64,000 bases of DNA from the NCBI RefSeq assembly GCF_016919385.1, contig NZ_CP070351.1, positions 1,550,001-1,614,000 of the forward strand, given 5' to 3'. This document shows, one piece after another, positions 58,488-64,000 of this stretch. Position 1 is the first letter of the stretch, and every line of letters begins with the position of its first letter. The stretch comes from Gordonia sp. PDNC005 (GTDB lineage Bacteria; Actinomycetota; Actinomycetes; Mycobacteriales; Mycobacteriaceae). The notes under the pieces were generated by a model. That model was not told where the DNA came from. It made no database searches and worked only from the letters and a program-made list of their open reading frames with translations. The position numbers were made by a program, and so were the translations under genes.

Positions 58488-59180
58488 TCACGGGCTCGGT
58501 GCGGCGAGCGCGGTGAAGACCACCTCGGCGCGGAGTGTGAAACCGAGGTCTTCGTACAGCCGTCGGGCGGGGTTGTCCGCCGCGACATGGAGGAACGGGG
58601 TCGACCCGGACGCGACGATGTTCGCCGCTACATGACGGACCAGCGCGGACGCGAGACCCTGTCCGCGCACCGCTGGGTCGGTGCACACTGCACTGATCTC
58701 GGTCCATCCCGGCAGCGTGAGTCGTTCTCCGGCCATGGCGACGAGCGCTCCGTGCTGGCGGATGCCGAGATACGTGCCGAGTTCCACGGTCCGGGCCAGG
58801 AATGGGCCGGGTTCGGTCCGATTGATCAGATCGAGGATCTCCGGCACGTCTGCCGCGGTCAGCACGACGCTGCGCTCGTCACGGATCGGATCGACACGAT
58901 CACCGACGTACTGAGCCCCTGCGCCCTCGAACGCGACTGACCAGCCGGTGGGCGGTGTTACTCCGCTCGGCGAACCGAATGCGACCACTCCGCCTGGTCC
59001 AACGAGAGCTGCGAGATCGGCCCAGTCGCCTGCGGTCGGATTCGGCGGGATCGCGGTGAAAGGGGAGACGTCCGGCGGATAACGCACAGCTCGACCGACT
59101 CGTTCGGCGAACCGGCTGTGCGGCCCGTTGAGCGCCGCGAAAGCGGGGTTGTCAAGAACACTCGTGTCGACTGCCGTCAT
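58488..59180 (-). CDS. GNAT-family N-acetyltransferase
   Basis: A 230-residue GNAT protein. The C-terminal acetyl-CoA domain has EISAVCTDPAVRGQGLASAL (motif A with RGQGLA) and LHVAADNPARRLYEDLGF (motif B), of the FR47-like type. The N-terminal half is divergent and may shape the substrate pocket. ATG 59180 overlaps the stop of the upstream monooxygenase on the same strand (ATGA), so it is the last gene of the accessory operon; an extended frame to 59450 is inside its neighbour. The substrate is unknown. It could detoxify or modify an amine formed by the monooxygenases. Confidence 0.82.
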   Translation of the reverse strand: MTAVDTSVLDNPAFAALNGPHSRFAERVGRAVRYPPDVSPFTAIPPNPTAGDWADLAALVGPGGVVAFGSPSGVTPPTGWSVAFEGAGAQYVGDRVDPIRDERSVVLTAADVPEILDLINRTEPGPFLARTVELGTYLGIRQHGALVAMAGERLTLPGWTEISAVCTDPAVRGQGLASALVRHVAANIVASGSTPFLHVAADNPARRLYEDLGFTLRAEVVFTALAAPSP

Positions 59181-60304
59181 CGCCGTGCCCACTCGTCGGC
59201 GAGCAGTTCGTACGAACGCACCCGCTCGGCGTGACCGTGGGTGATCGTGGTGATCACCAACTCGTCGGCATCGGTCGCGTCGCGCAGTCGTTCGAGATGG
59301 TCGGCGACCTCGACGGGTGTCCCGACGAATCGGGTGTCGACGCGGTCGGCGACAAGTGCCGCGTCGTCGGAGGTCCACGGGAGCGCTCGTGCCTGAGCGG
59401 GAGTCGGATACTCGATGGCACCTTGCAGAGTGCGGATGCTGCGCACCCACGGCCCGTAACCCTGTGCGAGCTCACCGGCCTCGTCGTGTGTCGGTGCGAC
59501 GACGACGTCTGCCGAGACACTCACATACGGTCGGTCGAGGACATCGGACGGAACGAACGCCGCGCGGTACGCGTCGACCGCGTCGAGAACGGTCCCGGGG
59601 CTGACGTGATAGTTCGCGCCGAAGCGGAGACCGTTCGCACCGGCCACCGTGGCGCTCTCGCCCGCGCTCGAGCCGAGGATCCACACCTGCAGGTCCGCGC
59701 CCTCGCCGGGGACCACGTGAGCTTCTTGACCGATTTCATCGTGGAATGTGCCCGCGATGAGAGCGAGAATGTCGCCGACCTGCTCGGTGTAATCTTGCGC
59801 GGTTGCGCCGGGCAACTGCAGAAGGCGCTGGATCAAGCCGATCCGAGGACTGCCGAGAAGACTCGCGAAGGAGAACGGCTCGGGAACACGCAGACCGTTC
59901 TCGGTCCGTCCGTTGACGACAGTCCGCGCTGGTGGAGCTGTCGTCGCCAGCACCTTCGGAGGTTTGCCGCCGGATCTGCCGAGTCCGAGATCGATGCGCC
60001 CCGGATGCAGGGCGTCGAGCAGGCCGAACTCCTCGACGGTGGACAAGGCTGTTCGGTGGCCGAGCTGCACCGCGGCGGTGCCGATGCGGATCGTCGACGT
60101 CGCTGCCGCCGTCAACGCCAACACCACCGCGGGTGACGTCCCAGCGACCCCCGGATTCAGATGATGTTCCGCGAACCAGTAGCGGCGGTAGCCGAACTCT
60201 TCGGACCGCTGTGCGAGGTCGATCGAGTTGCGCAGGGCGTCGGCCGCGGTCGATCCCGTTGAGATCGGCACCAGGTCGAGGACGGACAGGTTGGTGGTGG
60301 TCAT
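59177..60304 (-). CDS. luciferase-like (LLM) flavin-dependent oxidoreductase, MsnO8-type
   Basis: A 375-residue bacterial-luciferase-fold monooxygenase. It starts TTTNLSVLDLVPISTGS and has RRYWFAEHHLNPGVAGTSPA, RIGTAAVQLGHRTALSTVEEF and DLGLGRSG, the pattern of the single-component-named MsnO8 subgroup. These enzymes need FMNH2 from a separate reductase. It overlaps the upstream monooxygenase start region by four bases (60301-60304) and GNAT by four, in a coupled operon. The substrate is not predictable; neighbours suggest an organosulfur or related compound. Confidence 0.85.
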   Translation of the reverse strand: MTTTNLSVLDLVPISTGSTAADALRNSIDLAQRSEEFGYRRYWFAEHHLNPGVAGTSPAVVLALTAAATSTIRIGTAAVQLGHRTALSTVEEFGLLDALHPGRIDLGLGRSGGKPPKVLATTAPPARTVVNGRTENGLRVPEPFSFASLLGSPRIGLIQRLLQLPGATAQDYTEQVGDILALIAGTFHDEIGQEAHVVPGEGADLQVWILGSSAGESATVAGANGLRFGANYHVSPGTVLDAVDAYRAAFVPSDVLDRPYVSVSADVVVAPTHDEAGELAQGYGPWVRSIRTLQGAIEYPTPAQARALPWTSDDAALVADRVDTRFVGTPVEVADHLERLRDATDADELVITTITHGHAERVRSYELLADEWARR

Positions 60305-61707
60305 GATGCGGCCTCTCGGCTGGTAGTCGGCTCGGGGCGGGTGAGGCCGAGGTGGTCACGCAGGGTCGTGCCTTCATAGTCGGTCCGGTAGACGCCCCGC
60401 TCCTGCAGGATCGGAATCACCTGGTCGACGAACGGGGTGAGGCCTCCCGGCGTGATGTGGGGCGCGAGGATGACGCCGTCTGCGGCGTCTGACTGCACAA
60501 GTTCGTTCAATTGGTCGGCGACGGTCTTCGGTGAGCCGACGAGTCCGCCGCGATGGAAGGCCTTTGCGACGACCTCCCGGGCAGAGAGCCCTTCCGCGGC
60601 CGCGATGGCCCGCCATTGCTCTGCTACCGCTGTGGCTTCGCGCCCGAGCATCCGGACGCTCGCGCGCCCCTTCGACACCGTGGACTCGCCTTCGACCGGA
60701 TCGAACGACGGGAACGGCCCGTCTGCGTCGAAGTCGGGCAGCGCAACGTTCCAGACCTGTTCGATGAATCGGGTGGCGGTGGCCGCAGACACTTGCGCGA
60801 GGCGAACCTCGGCTGCGGCGTCGGCGGCTTCCGCGTCGGTGTCGCCGAGCACGAAGGTCACCGCGGGGAGGATCAGCAGTTCGTCGTGCCTGCGGCCGTA
60901 CTTGGCCAGCCGTCGCTTCACATCGGTGTAGAACTTCGTGCCCGAATCGAGGTCGCCGTGTCGGGAGAAGATCGCGTCGGCCTGAGCCGCGGCGAATTCG
61001 CGTCCTGCGTCGGAGTCGCCGGCCTGGAAGATGACCGGTCGACCTTGCGGGGAACGCGGCACATTGAATCGTCCTTCGATATCGAAGAACCGGTCGCGGT
61101 AGGCGTACGCACCAGCGTCGCCGCGACCGAGGAACCGTCCCGCTCCGCGGTCGGCGACCACGTCGTCGTCGTGCCATGAGTCCCACAGCGTCTGCGCGGC
61201 GGACAGGAACGACTCGGCGCGACCGTACCGGTCCTCTTCGGCGAGGAAACCCCCGCGGCGGAAGTTCTCTCCGGTGAACTCGTCCCAGCTGGTGACGACA
61301 TTCCAGGCCGCTCGACCTGCAGACAAGTGGTCGAGTGAAGCGAACTGGCGGGCCACTTCGTAGGGTTCGTTGAACGTCGAATTGATGGTGCCGGCAAGGC
61401 CGAGGCGATCAGTGACGGCGGCGAGTGCCGACAGGATCGTGAAGGTGTCGGGACGGCCCACGACGTCCAGGTCGTAGATCTCGCCGTTCTGCTCACGAAG
61501 GCGGAGGCCCTCGGCGAGGAAGAGGAAGTCGAACTTGCCGCGCTCGGCCTCCTGCGCGAACGTGCGGAAGCTGTCGAATTCTATGTGACTGCCCGCTTCA
61601 GGGTGGCTCCACACGGTGGTGTTGTTGACGCCGGGGAAGTGCGCGGCGATGTGGATCTGCTTGAGGGGACGCGAGCGTGAGGGCTCAGAGTGTGCGGCGG
61701 TGGACAT
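60301..61707 (-). CDS. NtaA/SnaA/DszA-family FMN-dependent monooxygenase
   Basis: A 468-residue LLM-superfamily enzyme of the NtaA/SnaA/DszA group (nitrilotriacetate, pristinamycin and dibenzothiophene-sulfone monooxygenases). Characteristic segments are HIAAHFPGVNNTTVWSHPEA, GKFDFLFLAEGLRL, GLAGTINSTFNEPYEVARQF, SAGRAAWNVVTSWD and RPVIFQAGDSDAGREFAA. The closest named activity cannot be told from motifs. It lies 11 bases after the upstream LLM gene and is coupled to the MsnO8-type gene, so the three probably act on one substrate or a substrate family. Confidence 0.86.
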   Translation of the reverse strand: MSTAAHSEPSRSRPLKQIHIAAHFPGVNNTTVWSHPEAGSHIEFDSFRTFAQEAERGKFDFLFLAEGLRLREQNGEIYDLDVVGRPDTFTILSALAAVTDRLGLAGTINSTFNEPYEVARQFASLDHLSAGRAAWNVVTSWDEFTGENFRRGGFLAEEDRYGRAESFLSAAQTLWDSWHDDDVVADRGAGRFLGRGDAGAYAYRDRFFDIEGRFNVPRSPQGRPVIFQAGDSDAGREFAAAQADAIFSRHGDLDSGTKFYTDVKRRLAKYGRRHDELLILPAVTFVLGDTDAEAADAAAEVRLAQVSAATATRFIEQVWNVALPDFDADGPFPSFDPVEGESTVSKGRASVRMLGREATAVAEQWRAIAAAEGLSAREVVAKAFHRGGLVGSPKTVADQLNELVQSDAADGVILAPHITPGGLTPFVDQVIPILQERGVYRTDYEGTTLRDHLGLTRPEPTTSREAAS

Positions 61708-61718
61708 GAGGTCTCCTT

Positions 61719-62924
61719 CTAGGATTGTGCGGTCGCGTAGCGGTTCGCCGGGCGCGACAATCCCAGCAGCCCTCGCAGGGTCGACGACTTCGGGTACGCG
61801 GACCGGAACACGCCGCGCCGCTGAAGCTCGGGGACGAGATCGTCGACGATCCGGTCCAGATCGGTCGGGAGTGTCCCGGGCCGTAGACGGAAGCCGCTGA
61901 GCCCTGCCGACTGGCGCTCGATCAGCAGATCGGCGAGACCGGCCGCCGTGCCGATGAACACGGGAGCGTCGCTGCGGAACGACGCTCCGGCGACGTCGTC
62001 GAGCCGAGCGACGCGGTCGTGCGCTTCGTCCTCGGTGTCGTCGAGGAACACGACGAGGTCGGCGAACACGTGGATCGTTTCGTCGCCGCGGCCCGCCGCC
62101 GCTGCGGCGGCGCGGATCGAGGCGACACTGTCGACGGCCTGGGCCTGGGTGTGCGGGGTGATCAGTCCGATGTCGGCGGATTCGCCGATGAGCTCCAGTC
62201 CGCGCGGCAGATGAGCGAGAGCGACGACCGGCGGCTGCCCCTGCGGTGGCCGAGGGGTGATCGACGGTCCTTTCACCGAGAAGTTCGGACTCTCGAAGTC
62301 GATGTAGTGCAGTTTGTGCCGGTCGATGAATCGGCCGGTCGCGATGTCACGGATCTCGGCGTCGTCCTCCCAGCTGTCCCAGAGACGGCGGACGACCTCG
62401 ACGTAGTCGGCGGCCTCCGCGAACAGCGTCGACTCCGCGGCGGCGAATTCGTCGGCGCCGATGTCGGTGATGCGGACATCGGGGATCTGCCGTCGACCGA
62501 CGTTGCCGTTCGCGTGTGGCGTCGCGGCGACCTGAACCCGCAGACCGGCTCGGCCGCTGCTCACATAGTCGAGAGTGGCGACTGCCTTGGACAGGTGGAA
62601 TGGTTCGGTGTGGGTGACGACAGCTGTCGGCACGAAGCCGACGGACGCCGTCGCCGGGGCGACGCGTGCGGCGATCTCGACCGCGTCCAATCGTCCGCGA
62701 ACCTGGTCTGTGCGTTCGTCGGGGGAGAACGGGTCCGCGGACTGGACGGTCAGGGCGTCTTCGATGGTGACGAAGTCGAGCAGTCCCCGTTCGGCGGTCC
62801 TGGCGAGATCGATCCAGTACGCGGCGTCGAACAGGTCGGCCGGTCGGGCCTGCGACTCGCGCCATGCGGCGGGATGCCAGCCTGCGCCGTCGAGGGCGAC
62901 GGCGAGATGCAAGTGATCAGTCAT
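61719..62924 (-). CDS. second NtaA/SnaA/DszA-type flavin monooxygenase
   Basis: A 401-residue LLM-superfamily protein beginning HLAVALDGAGWHPAAWRES. It contains GLLDFVTIEDAL, FHLSKAVATLDYVSSGRAGL, RRLWDSWEDDAEI and VVALAHLPRGLELIGESADI. It is shorter than the DszA-type partner and lacks parts of its insertion. ATG 62924 has GAGGAG just upstream on the minus strand; the open frame up to 63179 runs into the binding-protein gene and is not used. The start lies 37 bases after the solute-binding protein stop. Confidence 0.83.
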   Translation of the reverse strand: MTDHLHLAVALDGAGWHPAAWRESQARPADLFDAAYWIDLARTAERGLLDFVTIEDALTVQSADPFSPDERTDQVRGRLDAVEIAARVAPATASVGFVPTAVVTHTEPFHLSKAVATLDYVSSGRAGLRVQVAATPHANGNVGRRQIPDVRITDIGADEFAAAESTLFAEAADYVEVVRRLWDSWEDDAEIRDIATGRFIDRHKLHYIDFESPNFSVKGPSITPRPPQGQPPVVALAHLPRGLELIGESADIGLITPHTQAQAVDSVASIRAAAAAAGRGDETIHVFADLVVFLDDTEDEAHDRVARLDDVAGASFRSDAPVFIGTAAGLADLLIERQSAGLSGFRLRPGTLPTDLDRIVDDLVPELQRRGVFRSAYPKSSTLRGLLGLSRPANRYATAQS

Positions 62925-62961
62925 GGTGTGGGCTCCTCGTGTGCGTCGGAACGTCGACGCG

Positions 62962-63921
62962 TCAGAAAGTCGTAGGGGGATTGAGCTCGGAGCGCTCGAT
63001 CTTGTTGCCTGGGACCTGCCACTTGTCGAAGATCTTCTGGTAGTCGCCGGTCGTGATGAGTTCGTTGACGGCGTCGACGATCGCGGGTGCGATGGGCGAG
63101 CCCTTCGCAGAGATGAAGCCCACCGGCGACTTGTAGATCTCGCCGAGATACCGCGTGTGGGGGATCCTCGACTCTGCATACTGCAGGGCGAGCGACGGCC
63201 CGAAGTAGAGGTCGAGCTTGCCGTTCTGCAGCCCGAGGGTGATCGGTGCGGAGTCGGTGAAGTATTGGACGGTCCAGTCGGGCTTGCCGATCTTCTTGCA
63301 CGCGTCGGCGTTCTGTTCGAGCAGAGTCTGGAACGACGATCCCGGCGCGGTGCCGATCCGGTACCCGCAGGCGTCGCTGATCTGAGTGAACTTGTCCTGT
63401 GTCACCTTCTCGGTGCCGAGGAACCCTTGTCCGTCGGTGACGAAGGTCGCGAAGTCGACGACCTTCTCCCGGTCCTTCGTCACACTGAAGTTGGCCTGGC
63501 CGACCTGGTAGCGGCCGTTCTGAATGCCGGGCAGGATCGACGGGAACGTTCCGTACTGGTAGTCGGCGGTGAGGCCGAGCACCTTTGCGACGGCGTCGGT
63601 GAGGTCGCGGTGGAGACCGACGGGCCGGCCGTCGACCTCACCGCCGATGGGCAGGGATGCGAGTCCGGGAGTCTTGATGGTCCCGATGGTGAGCTTGCCG
63701 GATGCGCGAACGTCGGCGGGCAGCTTCGCCGCGATGGTGTCGACCTTCGTGATGCCGGACACGACGTCTTGCGTGGGCACGGCGGGTGCGGTGCCGCCAG
63801 CATCGGTGCTCGGGTCGTCGGACGAGCCGCAGGCGGTCAGGGTGATGGATGCGGCCGCGAGAAGGGCCGTCGTAGCCGCAGCGAAGCGGACCGAGCGGCG
63901 GCGGGAACGTGATGTGGGCAT
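62962..63921 (-). CDS. ABC transporter solute-binding lipoprotein, family 3-like
   Basis: A 319-residue exported lipoprotein. Arg-rich n-region, hydrophobic core and lipobox LTAC put the lipid-modified cysteine at residue 31; an Asp/Ser/Thr-rich linker follows. The binding domain has GKLTIGTIKTPGLASLPIGG, VGLHRDLTDAVAKVLGLTAD, TKDREKVVDFATFV and a late GDYQKIFDKWQ, which is the polar amino-acid (family 3) pattern. It is preceded by an ABC ATPase tail and followed by monooxygenase genes, suggesting uptake of the compound the enzymes then open. The ligand is unknown. Confidence 0.88.
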   Translation of the reverse strand: MPTSRSRRRSVRFAAATTALLAAASITLTACGSSDDPSTDAGGTAPAVPTQDVVSGITKVDTIAAKLPADVRASGKLTIGTIKTPGLASLPIGGEVDGRPVGLHRDLTDAVAKVLGLTADYQYGTFPSILPGIQNGRYQVGQANFSVTKDREKVVDFATFVTDGQGFLGTEKVTQDKFTQISDACGYRIGTAPGSSFQTLLEQNADACKKIGKPDWTVQYFTDSAPITLGLQNGKLDLYFGPSLALQYAESRIPHTRYLGEIYKSPVGFISAKGSPIAPAIVDAVNELITTGDYQKIFDKWQVPGNKIERSELNPPTTF

Positions 63922-63966
63922 GGTGGAGCCTTTCGAGGAGGGGGGAGTAGGGGAGACGGGTGGGGT

Positions 63967-64000
63967 TCAGAGAACGGCCGACACGAAGGACCGGGTCCGT
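63967..64000 (-). CDS. C-terminal tail of an ABC transporter ATP-binding protein (partial)
   Basis: On the minus strand the last bases read TRSFVSAVL then stop at 63967-63969. This ending is typical of polar amino-acid ABC ATPases (GlnQ-like), and a transporter gene is expected here before a family 3 binding protein, 45 bases away. Only about 10 codons are visible, so the call depends on context. Confidence 0.45.
   Translation of the reverse strand, partial: RTRSFVSAVL

Overview
The window is high-GC DNA (roughly two-thirds G+C by eye) from a mycolic-acid actinobacterium of the order Mycobacteriales. A Gordonia-like genome is the best guess, but the species cannot be fixed from sequence reading alone. 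The reasons are the gene order, the heavy use of GTG starts, one-to-four-base ATGA/GTGA/TTGA gene junctions, an actinobacterial-type integration host factor (mihF), a helicase-degenerate PriA, and an M. tuberculosis-like order of housekeeping genes.

Layout. Bases 1-25237 match, in order, the M. tuberculosis block from about Rv2585c back to Rv2533c: a solute-binding lipoprotein tail, apt, rel, a membrane-anchored cyclophilin, a glyoxalase-II-like hydrolase, hisS, a truncated AbiEi-like gene, a ypfJ-type metallopeptidase, aspS, a kinase-fold protein, rarA, alaS, ruvX, mltG, aroE, an A24 peptidase, aroC-aroK-aroB, a small membrane protein, pepQ, efp and nusB. Bases 25250-58413 match the Rv1379-Rv1440 block: the pyrimidine operon (pyrR, pyrB, pyrC, a membrane protein, carA, carB, pyrF), an alpha/beta hydrolase, mihF, gmk, rpoZ, coaBC, metK, priA, fmt, rsmB, rpe, the riboflavin genes (ribD, FMN riboswitch, ribC, ribBA, ribH), a PH-like membrane protein, uvrC-rapZ-yvcK-whiA, and gap-pgk-tpiA-secG. 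Bases 58488-64000 are accessory DNA on the minus strand: the tail of an ABC ATPase, a solute-binding lipoprotein, three flavin-dependent (LLM-family) monooxygenases and a GNAT acetyltransferase, probably one operon for scavenging an organic sulfur or nitrogen compound.

Functional themes. Four pathways are nearly complete in tight operons: shikimate to chorismate (the 3-dehydroquinate dehydratase gene is absent), UMP synthesis (pyrD and pyrE are not here), riboflavin, and the middle of glycolysis. Aminoacyl-tRNA synthesis and translation factors (hisS, aspS, alaS, efp, fmt, rsmB), nucleotide signalling (rel, gmk, rpoZ), DNA repair (uvrC, rarA, priA, ruvX) and cell-envelope control (mltG, rapZ-yvcK-whiA) fill the rest. 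Visible regulation includes a PyrR-binding leader overlapping the pyrR ribosome-binding site, an FMN riboswitch before ribC, a T-tailed hairpin in the secG leader, and strong intrinsic terminators at convergent ends.

Notable points. The essential gmk gene is interrupted by an apparent one-base insertion in a C run. An inverted-repeat element sits in the only long gene-free stretch (43662-44444). Two dispersed palindrome families are seen. I did not find a convincing new multi-gene system. The best candidates for novelty are the repeat elements, the LLM/ABC operon and several conserved uncharacterised membrane proteins inside biosynthetic operons.
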